64,000 nucleotides of DNA from Bifidobacterium primatium (GCF_002802875.1 NZ_PEBI01000002.1:75353-139352), one strand, 5' to 3'; shown: positions 27,363-39,763, counted from the stretch's first letter. The notes: a model not told the origin generated them from the sequence alone. Translations and numbers: made by a program.

Positions 27363-28670
27363 ATGTTCGCCCTGCTTCTTCAGGAACTGCGCAAGATCTG
27401 GCGCCCCGGCGTCGTCGTGGCGCTCATCGTGGCGGCCATCGCCTACGCCGTGCCGTACACCCAGCTCGAATACGGCAACCTCAACGCGCCCGGCGACATC
27501 ACCAACGGCGACACCGTAAGCCTTATCGACGAATACGGGCCGGTCGTCGACCGCGAATCCGTCGACGCGATGAAAGACGACCTTCCCGAGCTCAAATCCC
27601 GGCTCAACAAGAAGATCGCCGCCGACAATCGTTCGAAAACATACGGCATCACCGACTACGATTCGTTCGTTACAGTGGCGGACAAACGCGGGTACGCGTT
27701 CGGATTCGATGACGACGGCAACACCATCACCAGTGCCACTGATTCCGCCGATGCCCAGGCCGATGACGCATGGGATCGGTACTGTTCGAAGTTCACCGCA
27801 ATGTCGGAGTACCGGGCCGTCGAAGCCCGGCGGCAGATCATTGACGACTACGAGTGGAACATGACAAAGGGCAACATTGCCCTGCGCGTCGTCAATGGCC
27901 TGGGGCTCGCCGAACGGGTCGGTCTGCCTGACGACGGTTCTCTTGCGGACCTCGCGTCGGTTTCGCTGCCGAAGACCGCCGCCGCGCAGGTCGAGCGTCT
28001 CTATGCGCAACGCGACAACACGGGATATCTGGAGAAATACACGGACGCATATGAGACGACCATGCTCATGATGTTCCTCATGTTCGTCTATTCGGTGGTG
28101 ATGTCGGTCGTGCTGACGGCGTCGTTGTTCATCACCGACCGCAAGCGTAATATGCGGCAGTTGCAGTGGTCGTCGCGCACCGGTCGCCGCCGCATGACCG
28201 GCGTGCAGCTGCTGGCCATCGGACTGAGCTCGCTGGCGGTCTGTGTGGTGATGGCGGCCGTGTTCGCCGGCGTCTGGCTGCCGCAGGTGTGGCCGTATCT
28301 GGCGACTCCCGTGTTCTCCACGAGCGTGCTGCCGTGGTTCGTCGGCTGGAATTTCGCCGGCTATCTGACGGCGGTCGCGTTGCTCGGCATGGTGATGTCG
28401 GTGACGTTCACGCTTGGCGTGGCCTGGGTGACGCATTGGTTCGACGGGCTGATCCGCGCGCTGCTCGTCGTCGTGCCGCTGACGGCCCTGTTCCTCTTCT
28501 GCGCGATCTACGCGGTGCTGGGCGAGGCGTTCCTCATGACGAACGCACTGTCGATGCATACGGGACTGCCCGGCTGCGAAATCGCCGTGGCGGCTGCGAT
28601 GGCCGCGGTCGTGGCGGCCGTATGGGCAGTGACGCTGCGTCGCGCCCGTCGCGCCGACCTGGCGAGGTGA
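27363..28670 (+). CDS. ABC transporter permease of the sigma operon
   Basis: 435 residues. One TM helix near the N-terminus (about 14-34) is followed by an extracytoplasmic region of about 200 residues (NLNAPGDITNGDT to YTDAYETT), then about five TM segments to the end. This is the layout of ABC-2 type permeases partnering a single ATPase. AAGGA precedes ATG 27363. The large external domain may sense or bind the substrate. An operon-terminating hairpin that doubles as the clpB operator follows. Confidence 0.82.
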   Translation: MFALLLQELRKIWRPGVVVALIVAAIAYAVPYTQLEYGNLNAPGDITNGDTVSLIDEYGPVVDRESVDAMKDDLPELKSRLNKKIAADNRSKTYGITDYDSFVTVADKRGYAFGFDDDGNTITSATDSADAQADDAWDRYCSKFTAMSEYRAVEARRQIIDDYEWNMTKGNIALRVVNGLGLAERVGLPDDGSLADLASVSLPKTAAAQVERLYAQRDNTGYLEKYTDAYETTMLMMFLMFVYSVVMSVVLTASLFITDRKRNMRQLQWSSRTGRRRMTGVQLLAIGLSSLAVCVVMAAVFAGVWLPQVWPYLATPVFSTSVLPWFVGWNFAGYLTAVALLGMVMSVTFTLGVAWVTHWFDGLIRALLVVVPLTALFLFCAIYAVLGEAFLMTNALSMHTGLPGCEIAVAAAMAAVVAAVWAVTLRRARRADLAR

Positions 28671-28680
28671 CGATTCCACA

Positions 28681-28717
28681 TCCCAAAACTTGAGTCATAA
28701 TCACTCAAGTTTTGGGA
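28681..28717. promoter_or_regulatory. HAIR operator (HspR site) upstream of clpB
   Basis: CTTGAGT (28689-28695), 7 nt, ACTCAAG (28703-28709) is an exact match to the HspR-associated inverted repeat CTTGAGT-N7-ACTCAAG. The stem extends to 15 bp (28681-28695 with 28703-28717), so it can also end the upstream ABC operon. HspR would repress clpB until heat or protein-folding stress. No hspR gene is in the window. Confidence 0.92.
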
Positions 28718-28783
28718 ATAAAATACTCCACAGGTCGGTTGTCCGTATCAGTAAGACGTTGTAACCCGACATTGGAGGACATT

Positions 28784-31453
<2,670 letters not shown>

Positions 31454-31543
31454 GCGTTCGGCCGACTGAGCGTTCGGTCTGATTGAATGTCCGGGCCGAA
31501 CGGCGCGAATCGCGTCCGTGATTCGCGGTAGTCGATGACTATC

Positions 31544-31583
31544 AAGGCCTCCCACCCGTATCTCACGGGCGGGAGGCCTTTTT
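31544..31583 (+). terminator. clpB terminator
   Basis: 16-bp stem AAGGCCTCCCACCCGT (31544-31559) with ACGGGCGGGAGGCCTT (31565-31580), one mismatch, followed by TTTTT. A strong rho-independent terminator. Confidence 0.9.
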
Positions 31584-31718
31584 GTCGTTTCGGTCCGTAT
31601 CGGCACCGCATATTTATAGGGGGCATATGGGGGCAATAGGGGATGTTGAAATGAGAGTGTTCACATAGGGGGTATCATATATAGGGCCAAATAGTGCAGA
31701 TGAAGATGGGAACCAACA

Positions 31719-34700
31719 GTGAGCGAGATGGACAGCAAAGACGGTCTGCGGGGGAAATGGGGGATTTCCGGCCGTAGTGCAATCTCGCGAATCATGAATA
31801 CGCTCGGCGACTCCGCGGCAACGGGCCGCAGACGAGGGGCGCACGCCATCGCCGCCATGGCGGCCGCGGCGGCCATGCTCGCCGTGGGCATACCCGCCGC
31901 CGGCGCTGTGGAAACGGCCGGCGCCGAAACCGAATCCACCGTCGCCGCCTCGCCGTCGCAGTCGTCGTCGGCGTCGAACGACGGCGCGACGTCGGCTCCT
32001 TCGTCGCAGAATCCGACCGCGCAGGGCGCCACCCCAAAGACACAGAAGAAGGATTCGCAGAAGAAGGCCGCAGCCAAGGTCGCCGCGCCGAAGGCCGCCG
32101 GCGACTGCGCCGCCGTGCGCACTTGGGACGTGCTGAAATCCTGTGTGGACGGCGCCGCCACGGACGGCTCGGCGACGACGGTCACGCTGGCGGCATCGAT
32201 CGAGGTGCCGACCGATACGACCGACACCGAATCCACACCCCTCGACCAGAACCACGTACTGTACGTCAACAACGGCGCCAAGATCACGCTCAAGGCCGAC
32301 GACGGCGCCGGTCTCGACGGCACGCGGTCCGGAGGCCGCAAGGGCTCCGTCATCTACGTGTATCCCGGCGGCTCGCTCACCATCGCCGGTGGCACGTACC
32401 AGAGCATCGGCACCAAGGAACGAGGCGCCGTGATCATGAACGACGGCACGGTGAACGTGACCGGCGGCACCTTCCGCAACAACACGTCGGCCGTCTCCGG
32501 CGGCGTGATCTCCAGCTCCGGCACGGTGAGCGTGACCGGCGGCACCTTCACCGGCAACGGCCAGAGCCCGGCCGACGACTGCTCCACCGACGCCACCGTG
32601 GAACAGTGCCATCAGTCCAACCTCGGCGGCGGCGCCATCCACTCCACCGGCAGCCTGCTGGTGCAAGGCAACGTGACATTCGACGGCAACTATGCGAAGT
32701 CATGGAGCTGGCGCGCCGGCGGCGGCGCCATCTGGGCCTCCGGCAAGCTCTGGGTCAAGAACGCGACGGACGGCACCAAGCCGAAGTTCGTCAACAACTA
32801 CACGTCCGTCGCCAAGCCCGAGCGTGCGGCCGACGGCACCTGGACCGACATCCAGCGCGGCGGCGCGGGCGGCGCCATCTTCCTCAACGGCGACTCCTCG
32901 ATGGCGTGGCTCACCGGCGGCTCGTACACGAACAACGTCTCCGGATACCTCGGCGGCGCCGTCTACACCGAAGAGGACTCGACCACCTACGTCGGCAAGG
33001 CCGTGGCCTTCGACAACGCCGCCGGTCATTTCGGCGGCGGCCTGTGGTTCTGCCCCTCCGGCAACGCCACCGCCTCGCAGGGCGGCAACATCGCCCTCTT
33101 CGACAACGACGTGAACACCACGCTCGACGGCAACACCGCCAATACGGCGGCCGACGGCAACACGGTGACCGCCGGCGACGACCTGGCGATCATGAACCCC
33201 TACCACAAGTGGTACGGCGATCCGAACAAGTTCACGTCGAACTCGTTCCATCTGCTCGACACCTGGTTCACCGACCGTTCGAACCCCGCCGTCACCTGGT
33301 ACCGGGACGGTACCCCGCTCATGGAATCAAGCGGCTACTTCGACTCCTGGCTGCCGGATTCCGGCGGCTGGTACGGCCACGGAGCCATCGCGCTGCAGGC
33401 CAAGGCCGATCCCGCCTATCCGACCGAAAAGGTGACGACCCCCACCACGCTCAACCTGTATGTGCCCGGCACCGTGCATGCGGCGAACGGCGCCGCCAGC
33501 ACCATGACCGTGCCGACCGGCGACGGCAACACGAACTTCACCACCGGCGTGGCCCTCAAGGCGCAGGTCAACGGCGCCACCGACGCCGAACGCCAGGCGA
33601 CGCGCGACGAGGCCAAGGGCTCCGCCCAGCTGTCGATGTCCGGCAACGGCGCACGACTCTCCGGCGGCGCATTCGGCTCGAACGGCGTGGTGATCTTCGC
33701 CAGCCCGTCGAACGCCACATGGGAGAAGACCGCCGTGGGCGGCGACGGCAAGCCCTCGGCCGACAATCCGCTGGCCGGTGCCGTATGGAAGCTGACCGTC
33801 ACCCAGACGAGCCTCGACACCGCTTCGCGTTCGACCGATTCGACGCCGTACCAGGACGGCGACCTGCGCCCCGCCGACTGCCAGGTGGCGAAGCCCGATC
33901 CCTACCAGTGCTGGACGTCAAGCGTCGTCAACGGCGAGAAGACGTGGACGATGTACGTGACCGACAAGACCACGAACGGCGCCACGGGCCGCGACAACAA
34001 CCCCGAGCCCGGCGTCGTGGAGGTCGACAACCTCGCCGCCGGCGACTACAAGCTGACCGAGGAGACCGCGCCCCCGGGGTATGAGAAGTCGAGCAACGTG
34101 TACGCCATGAAGGTGTATGCCGCCGAAGCCGGCAAACTGCCCAAGGACACCGAAATCACCCTCGAATCCGGACCCGACGCCGACAAGGGCCTGTACGCCA
34201 AGGCGAGGGACGGGCACGCGCTCATCGGCAACCGCACGAACGGCAAGGTCTCGTGGGAGAAGACCGACGGCGCCAACCCCATCGACGGCTCCGTCTGGAG
34301 GATCGAGCGCAAGACCGACGACGGCACCTGGACCGCCGTCACCAATCTGACCGGTGCCGACGGCAAGGCCGACATCACCGACTGCGTCGACACCGCATGC
34401 ACCGGCGCGGACAAGGATTCGCGCGCCGGCTGGTTCACCGTCGAGGGCATCGGCGCCGCCGGCACGTATCGGCTTGTGGAGACGCAGGCGCCGGAAGGCT
34501 TCTGGCAGCCCGGCGACAGCGAGAAGGTGCACGAGTTCGAAGTGAAGGTCTCCGACGGGGCCGTCTCCACCGACTGGGGCAAGGCGTCCAACGTCATCGC
34601 AAACACGCCGGCCGCCGTCACCTGGCGCAAGACCGACAAGGACACCGGTGCGCTCATCACCGCATCGGCCTCCAAGTGGGAGCTGAAGCGCTACTCGGAC

Positions 34701-35117
34701 GCCTCGCACTCCATGCTGAAGGAGACGCTGGCCGTGACCGACTGCTTCCCCAACACGTCGTGCTCCGGCACCAACGACACGAACACCGCCGCCGGCGTGA
34801 TCACCGTGCAGCGGCTCAAGCCCGGCTACTACACACTCGTCGAGACGCAGGCGCCGAACGGCTACAACGTCGGCGACGACACCTACACGTTCGTCATCGA
34901 GCGCGATGCCACCGAACACGTCGTGAGTCTTGAGACCGGCGGCAGGCAGCTGGACGACAACAAGGTGCCCAACGAGGCGAAGAAGGTCGCCATGCTGCCG
35001 TTCACCGGCGGCATGGACGGACGCGGCTGGCTCGTCTTCGGCGGTCTGTTCACGGCCGCGGCCGCGCTGGCGTTGGCCGCCGTCAACGAATATCGCAAGC
35101 GCAAGGGCCTGGCATAG
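31719..35117 (+). CDS. LPFTG-anchored surface adhesin with SpaA-like domains
   Basis: 1132 residues. Signal peptide with a long positive region and Ala-rich core (about 25-65); Ser/Ala-rich linker; a beta-helix-like region rich in GGTF and GG repeats (about 185-460); then three SpaA/Cna-B-like modules ending LTEETAPPGY (about 779), LVETQAPEGF (about 919) and LVETQAPNGY (about 1039). The Glu in these motifs is typical of internal isopeptide formation. The sorting signal LPFTG (about 1093), hydrophobic helix and RKRK tail target it to sortase. Likely a host- or mucus-binding adhesin or tip pilin; no partner pilin or sortase adjoins it. The start is GTG 31719, with ATG 31728 as alternative. Confidence 0.87.
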   Translation: MSEMDSKDGLRGKWGISGRSAISRIMNTLGDSAATGRRRGAHAIAAMAAAAAMLAVGIPAAGAVETAGAETESTVAASPSQSSSASNDGATSAPSSQNPTAQGATPKTQKKDSQKKAAAKVAAPKAAGDCAAVRTWDVLKSCVDGAATDGSATTVTLAASIEVPTDTTDTESTPLDQNHVLYVNNGAKITLKADDGAGLDGTRSGGRKGSVIYVYPGGSLTIAGGTYQSIGTKERGAVIMNDGTVNVTGGTFRNNTSAVSGGVISSSGTVSVTGGTFTGNGQSPADDCSTDATVEQCHQSNLGGGAIHSTGSLLVQGNVTFDGNYAKSWSWRAGGGAIWASGKLWVKNATDGTKPKFVNNYTSVAKPERAADGTWTDIQRGGAGGAIFLNGDSSMAWLTGGSYTNNVSGYLGGAVYTEEDSTTYVGKAVAFDNAAGHFGGGLWFCPSGNATASQGGNIALFDNDVNTTLDGNTANTAADGNTVTAGDDLAIMNPYHKWYGDPNKFTSNSFHLLDTWFTDRSNPAVTWYRDGTPLMESSGYFDSWLPDSGGWYGHGAIALQAKADPAYPTEKVTTPTTLNLYVPGTVHAANGAASTMTVPTGDGNTNFTTGVALKAQVNGATDAERQATRDEAKGSAQLSMSGNGARLSGGAFGSNGVVIFASPSNATWEKTAVGGDGKPSADNPLAGAVWKLTVTQTSLDTASRSTDSTPYQDGDLRPADCQVAKPDPYQCWTSSVVNGEKTWTMYVTDKTTNGATGRDNNPEPGVVEVDNLAAGDYKLTEETAPPGYEKSSNVYAMKVYAAEAGKLPKDTEITLESGPDADKGLYAKARDGHALIGNRTNGKVSWEKTDGANPIDGSVWRIERKTDDGTWTAVTNLTGADGKADITDCVDTACTGADKDSRAGWFTVEGIGAAGTYRLVETQAPEGFWQPGDSEKVHEFEVKVSDGAVSTDWGKASNVIANTPAAVTWRKTDKDTGALITASASKWELKRYSDASHSMLKETLAVTDCFPNTSCSGTNDTNTAAGVITVQRLKPGYYTLVETQAPNGYNVGDDTYTFVIERDATEHVVSLETGGRQLDDNKVPNEAKKVAMLPFTGGMDGRGWLVFGGLFTAAAALALAAVNEYRKRKGLA

Positions 35118-35148
35118 ACCCTTCAATGGCTGGCGGTACAGTGATGTC

Positions 35149-35832
35149 ATGACTCTTCAGAACGATGCCAAAACCGAGGGATTCCGCAAGACCGGACCGT
35201 CCGACGTGCGCGACGACGCCGCCACGTCGGACGGCGGTCTTGCCGACGATTTCTTCGACGCCAAGGACCTGCTGCGCCGCATGCTGGTGAAGGAGGTCGC
35301 CGACAAGCCGTTCAGCGAACTCTCCGCCGTGGCCTTCGACCATCAGGGCGCCACGCTCATCGGCCACACACTGCTCGACGTCATCGAGGAGCAGGGCTAC
35401 GGTCTCGACGACTTCGACGCCGTCGGCGCGCTCACCGCCGCCGCCGTGCCGCTCGCCTGCGCCATGGTGCATGCCGCGGCCTCCCGCGGCCAGGACCTTG
35501 ACGCATTCGTCATGGATTTCGTCTATCCGAGCATCAAGGGGCCGAGCATCAAAGGCAAGCGCGTGATCCTGCTCGACTCGTGGCTGAGCGAGAAATCCTA
35601 CGTGCAGACGTCGTCGCTCGTCACCCTGCGCAACGGCAACGAACTGAGCCTCGATTTCGGCGTCGTGAAGAACGAGGGCGCCGAGATCCTCGCCGTGGCG
35701 TCGCTTATCGGCGGCGTCGACATGACCGAGCCGGTCGTCAAGGTCGTCAATCCGGCCGACGGCGAGGCCCACGAACTGCCGTTCATCGAGGTGTTCAAGG
35801 AATCCGAGCTGCGAGGTCAGGGCCAGTCGTGA
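35149..35832 (+). CDS. orotate phosphoribosyltransferase-like protein, degenerate PRPP loop
   Basis: 227 residues, homologous in layout to actinobacterial PyrE (FDAVGALTAAAVPLACAMVHAA, then RGQDLDAFV, then EGAEILAVASLI). The PRPP-binding loop, which normally reads like V-[ED]-D-x-x-T-T-G-x-S, is here VILLDSWLSEKS: the second acidic residue, both Thr and the Gly are lost. It also has an extended N-terminus of about 35 residues. It is therefore probably not an active transferase and may be a regulator or a repurposed enzyme. Its stop overlaps the next start (GTGA), implying functional linkage to the methyltransferase. Confidence 0.78.
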   Translation: MTLQNDAKTEGFRKTGPSDVRDDAATSDGGLADDFFDAKDLLRRMLVKEVADKPFSELSAVAFDHQGATLIGHTLLDVIEEQGYGLDDFDAVGALTAAAVPLACAMVHAAASRGQDLDAFVMDFVYPSIKGPSIKGKRVILLDSWLSEKSYVQTSSLVTLRNGNELSLDFGVVKNEGAEILAVASLIGGVDMTEPVVKVVNPADGEAHELPFIEVFKESELRGQGQS

Positions 35833-36635
35833 GAGAGCCGAATCCGATCACCAAGGCCGCCCTGGCCTCCGACGAGCCGGCCTTCCGCGAAGTGGGCGTA
35901 GGGCCGTGGGCCGAGACGCATCCTGACCGTCCGCGTCCCGACGACTTCGGCGACCCCGCCAACTTCGACGCCCGCTACGACCGTGGTCTGCTCGACAACG
36001 GCGACCGTCGCAACGTGCTCGACAAATACCGCTATTGGAAGGTCTCGGCCATCAAGGCCGACCTCGACCGGCGGGGACGCCATCCGTTCGAGGTGGCCAT
36101 CGAGAACTGGACGCACGATTTCAACATCGGTTCGATGGTGCGCACGGCCAACGCGTTCGCCGCGGCCCGCGTGCACATCGTCGGCCCGCACAAATGGAAT
36201 CGCAAGGGTGCGCTCATGACCGAGCTGTACCAGCACATCGTGCATCATCCCACCGTGGCCGATCTCGTGGCCGACTGGCATCGTCGCATCGCCGCCGAGA
36301 TCGCCTCCGCCGAGGACGCCGCCGCAGCGGCGGCCCGACGTAATGATTTCGCCGTCACGGCACGCCATCAGGCCGAGGTCGACGAACTGCGCGGCGCGAA
36401 GGTCATCGCCATGGACATCCTGCCCGGCGCGGTGCCCATGGAAACGTACCGTTTCCCCAGGCGCTGCCTGCTGCTGTTCGGCGCCGAAGGACCGGGACTG
36501 AGCGAGAAGGCGCTGGAACTCGCCGACGACGTGGTGTACATCTCGCAGTTCGGCTCGGTGCGGTCCATCAACGCGGGCGCGGCCGCCGCCGTCTCCATGC
36601 ATGCGTGGATCGCTCAGCACGCCGAAATCGCGTGA
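35829..36635 (+). CDS. TrmH/SpoU family RNA 2'-O-methyltransferase
   Basis: 268 residues. SPOUT fold motifs: motif 1 ENWTHDFNIGSMVRTANAF (about 89-107), motif 2 LLLFGAEGPGLS (about 215-226) and motif 3 SINAGAAAAVSMHAW (about 245-259). The knot-forming C-terminal part binds S-adenosylmethionine; the substrate is rRNA or tRNA ribose. It has a long N-terminal extension (about 75 residues) and a central insert rich in Ala/Glu. The GTG start overlaps the upstream stop by 4 nt, so translation is coupled. Confidence 0.88.
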   Translation: MREPNPITKAALASDEPAFREVGVGPWAETHPDRPRPDDFGDPANFDARYDRGLLDNGDRRNVLDKYRYWKVSAIKADLDRRGRHPFEVAIENWTHDFNIGSMVRTANAFAAARVHIVGPHKWNRKGALMTELYQHIVHHPTVADLVADWHRRIAAEIASAEDAAAAAARRNDFAVTARHQAEVDELRGAKVIAMDILPGAVPMETYRFPRRCLLLFGAEGPGLSEKALELADDVVYISQFGSVRSINAGAAAAVSMHAWIAQHAEIA

Positions 36636-36646
36636 CGTGGCCGTAC

Positions 36647-36862
36647 TATGCGACAAACCCGCCGCTTAGGTCTGCTCAGTGGCGGTTATAACGCAATCGT
36701 GCGCAAAACCCGCCGCATGAGGACACTGAGCGTCGGTTTTCCCGCACGCGTGCGTTATAACCGACGCTGGCCGCGTCTGAGCGTCGGTTTTTGTTCATAG
36801 GTCCGTTATAACCGCCGCTGTGGGCGGTTCCGTGGCGGCTTTTTCGTATACATGCGTTAAAC
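36647..36862. repeat. GGTTATAACGCA / AACCCGCCGC repeat array, copy 1
   Basis: About four imperfect units of about 50 bp, each with AACCCGCCGC, a variable centre, an AGCGTCGGTT-like segment and TTATAACGCA, some in reverse orientation. Adjoining units form hairpins, for example CCGCCGCT with AGTGGCGG. It lies directly after the TrmH gene. The same family is at 47032-47239. Confidence 0.7.
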
Positions 36863-36893
36863 ATCTGTCTTATGCCATGTGGTTGCCATGTGG

Positions 36894-37216
36894 TTTTGTG
36901 GGTCCGCCGGCTCTGGATTGATGTTGTGGCTCTGTCGCGTTGAGTTTGTGGGTCTGACGGGTCTGGTCAGGGTCTGGACCGAGGTTTGTGGGTTTGGGAT
37001 ATTCATTAACCGTGGGTCAATTCGTTCAAATACGGGTTTGTGGGTCTATTGCATACGTGGAGAGGCTGAAAATCGGTTCCTGCTGAACTGTCAGACCCAC
37101 TTTGCCGTTATGACGAACCATTGGACCCACAAATCCCGCCAAACCGTATGGTTGAGCCCACAAATCCGTACGGCCGGGCCCACAAACCTGTATGGGTGAA
37201 TCACCGGACCCACAAG
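36894..37216. repeat. inverted array of TTTGTGGGTC motifs
   Basis: Four plus-strand copies of TTTGTGGGT-like motifs (near 36894, 36944, 36985, 37036), one degenerate copy (36923), and then reversed copies GACCCACAAA or GCCCACAAA near 37093, 37124, 37156, 37177 and 37206. The orientation flips at about 37050-37090, making one large palindromic arrangement. No gene lies in 36636-37319. Confidence 0.65.
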
Positions 37217-37319
37217 CCCGTCATCACCCCGTCATCACCCCAGCATCGGCCATTGAAAACCCGTGAAATCATCCCCGTGGACGATTGCGGGTGTAGAGCG
37301 GTTCGGATAATGTCGAAGC

Positions 37320-38429
37320 ATGATAGAGATAGAGAGGCTCGTCAAGTCATTCGGTACAAAGAAGGCCGTTGACCAGGTCTCGTTCAAAGCGCTCAATGGC
37401 AGAGTGACCGGCTTTCTCGGCCCCAACGGCGCCGGCAAATCCACGACGATGAAAGCCCTGCTCGGCCTTATCCGCCCCGACTCCGGCGAAGCCCTCATCG
37501 ACGGCCGCCCGTTCTCCCGTCTCAGCTCGCCCATGCGCTCGGTCGGTGCCGTGCTCGACGCCCGTTCCGCGCACAAGGGCATGACCGCCTACGCGCATCT
37601 GCGCTCGCTCGCCCTGACCAATGGCATACCGAAATCACGCGTCGACGAGGTCATCGACGTGACCGGCATCGCCAGCGTGAAAAACCGCCGCACCGGAACG
37701 TTCTCGCTCGGCATGAGCCAGCGGCTCTCCATCGCCGCCGCGCTGCTCGGCGACCCGCATAATCTCGTGCTCGACGAGCCTGTCAACGGACTTGACCCCG
37801 AAGGCGTCAAATGGGTGCGAGAGCTGTGCCGATACTATGCGGCGCAGGGACGGGCCGTGCTGCTCAGCTCGCATCTCATGAGCGAGGTCGCGCTCACCGC
37901 CGACGACCTCGTCATCATCGGGCAGGGGAGGATCCTGCGGCAGGTGAGCGTGGCGAGATTCGTCGATGAACACTCCTCGCATGGCATCCGCATCGTGACG
38001 CCAGATCCGCGCCGCGTGCATGAGGCACTCGCCGGACTGGGCGGCGCCCGCGTACAGGATGTTCCCCGCGAGTCGGGCGATCCCGCGGAAGGCTATGCGG
38101 TGATGGTCGACGGCGTGCCCATGCAGCCGGTCGCGCAGATACTCGCCCACAACCAGGTGGTGATGTACCGGTTCTCGCAGGAACAGACCTCATTGGAGGA
38201 CGCCTACATGGAGCTGACGCACGCCTCGGCCGAATACCGTGCGAAACCGCCGATGGGGGAGGGCGGCGAACCAGGACGGCAGTCTGATGTGCGGCAGCCG
38301 AGCGGAGGTCGGCAACCGGGCAGCGGCCTGTCGGATGTCCAACCGGGCGATGGCCAGGCCGACGATGGCCGGTCGGGCATACGGAATCGAACAGGAAGAA
38401 GGGCGCAGCGAAGGGGGACGCGACGATGA
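37320..38429 (+). CDS. ABC exporter ATP-binding protein
   Basis: 369 residues. The ATPase domain (about 1-220) has Walker A GPNGAGKST (about 34-42), the signature variant FSLGMSQRLS, Walker B NLVLDEPVNGLDP and the switch His in LSSHLMSEV. It is followed by an accessory domain (to about 305) and a low-complexity Gly/Gln/Arg tail of about 65 residues. It resembles drug/bacteriocin exporter ATPases. The stop overlaps the permease start (ATGA at 38426), so the two are coupled. Substrate unknown. Confidence 0.92.
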   Translation: MIEIERLVKSFGTKKAVDQVSFKALNGRVTGFLGPNGAGKSTTMKALLGLIRPDSGEALIDGRPFSRLSSPMRSVGAVLDARSAHKGMTAYAHLRSLALTNGIPKSRVDEVIDVTGIASVKNRRTGTFSLGMSQRLSIAAALLGDPHNLVLDEPVNGLDPEGVKWVRELCRYYAAQGRAVLLSSHLMSEVALTADDLVIIGQGRILRQVSVARFVDEHSSHGIRIVTPDPRRVHEALAGLGGARVQDVPRESGDPAEGYAVMVDGVPMQPVAQILAHNQVVMYRFSQEQTSLEDAYMELTHASAEYRAKPPMGEGGEPGRQSDVRQPSGGRQPGSGLSDVQPGDGQADDGRSGIRNRTGRRAQRRGTRR

Positions 38430-39763
38430 GTGCAGCACGACGACGGGGACGTCACAGCGCCGGGCGGACGACACCGGTGGTGAACCCGGCGACGAAGCCG
38501 AAGGCCGATCAGGCGGCCGATGACAAGCATCGGGTACCGAGGCCGGCATCGCCGGCGCAGCCACTGATTTCCATGCAGACGACGCAGACGTCGGCCTGGC
38601 AGATGATGCAACGGCAGCAGACGCCTTCCGCCGAGCCGACACCGGCATCTGAGGCAACACCATCTTCCGAGGCGACGATGGCGTTCGATCCGTTTGCACA
38701 GGAGCGGCCGGAACCATACCGGCAAAAGACACCAGTACAACCGGATTTGCCGCCGCAGGCCGTGGCGCAGCCGTCTGCCGTACCGGTGGCATCCGCCTCG
38801 TCAGTGACTCCGCCGGCACCGTTGACCCCGCCGACTCCGCCCGACCCGTCATCCAGCTCGCGTAGCCGTCGCCGTCGCGCCCCTCGAAAGATGAAGGTCC
38901 CCAATGGGCGTGCGAGCATATGGGGCGCCATCCGCGCCGAATTCGTCAAGACTCTGAACCTGCGTTCCACATACTGGCTATTGGCCATGACCGTCGTGTT
39001 CTTCCCCCTCGGCGCCGCGCTCACCGCCTGGACCACGCATCTCATGTCGGGCTTCGACGAGACCGGCAAGCAGCTTGCGACGCCCAGTCCCGTTGCCGCC
39101 GCCGATCTGTGGGCATCGGTCTCGGGCATGACGTCCACCGTGGCGCTCGTCGTCGGCATCTTCGGCGTCATGGCCGTCACATCCGAATATTCGACGAAAT
39201 CGATTCAGGCCACGTTCGTCGCCAACCCCCGTCGCGAGGACATCATCGAGGCCAAATCATTCGTCGTGGGCGTGCTGTCGTTCGTGGCCGCGCTCATCGG
39301 ACTGCTGATCTCGTGGGGATTGGTGTCGTTCATGTCGAACGGATGGGACGTGACGCCGCTTTCCGGCGACCAGTGGAGGCTGCCGTGGATATCGCTGCTC
39401 GGCGCCGCGCTTGCCGCGACGTTGGTCGCGAAGATGGCGCTCGGCATCGGCGCGATATGCCGTGCGACGCCGGGAGGCATCTTCGCGCTGGTGGGACTGC
39501 TGATGATTGCGCCGAGCATATTGGGCATCATTTCGTTGGCGGCCAGCCGGTATGAGTGGCTGAACACCGTTGGCGCGTTCCTGCCGTCCGCCGCCATCGG
39601 CACATTCGTGCGCGGCGGCGTCGAGACGACGCTGGCCGCCGGCACGGGGAACGTGGACTACTTCATGCCGAACTGGTGGCAGAGCCTCATGATCCTCGTC
39701 GGCTGGTGGATCGTGCTCGAGGCCGCAGGCACGCTGGCGGCCAAGCGCGCGGATATCCGGTAG
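38426..39763 (+). CDS. ABC exporter permease with long disordered N-terminus
   Basis: 445 residues. The first about 160 residues are Pro/Ala/Gln/Ser-rich and basic (including [12 protein letters not shown]) with no membrane segment. An ABC-2-type permease domain follows with about six TM helices (first near 189-210, last near 420-440). It partners the upstream ATPase. The disordered N-terminus together with the ATPase tail places about 225 codons of low-complexity sequence around the gene junction. A hairpin (39800-39840) follows. Confidence 0.82.
   Translation: MSAARRRGRHSAGRTTPVVNPATKPKADQAADDKHRVPRPASPAQPLISMQTTQTSAWQMMQRQQTPSAEPTPASEATPSSEATMAFDPFAQERPEPYRQKTPVQPDLPPQAVAQPSAVPVASASSVTPPAPLTPPTPPDPSSSSRSRRRRAPRKMKVPNGRASIWGAIRAEFVKTLNLRSTYWLLAMTVVFFPLGAALTAWTTHLMSGFDETGKQLATPSPVAAADLWASVSGMTSTVALVVGIFGVMAVTSEYSTKSIQATFVANPRREDIIEAKSFVVGVLSFVAALIGLLISWGLVSFMSNGWDVTPLSGDQWRLPWISLLGAALAATLVAKMALGIGAICRATPGGIFALVGLLMIAPSILGIISLAASRYEWLNTVGAFLPSAAIGTFVRGGVETTLAAGTGNVDYFMPNWWQSLMILVGWWIVLEAAGTLAAKRADIR

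Noticed and set aside
36647-37216. CRISPR array
   Set aside because: Units are imperfect, partly inverted and of unequal spacing, and there are no cas genes in the window.
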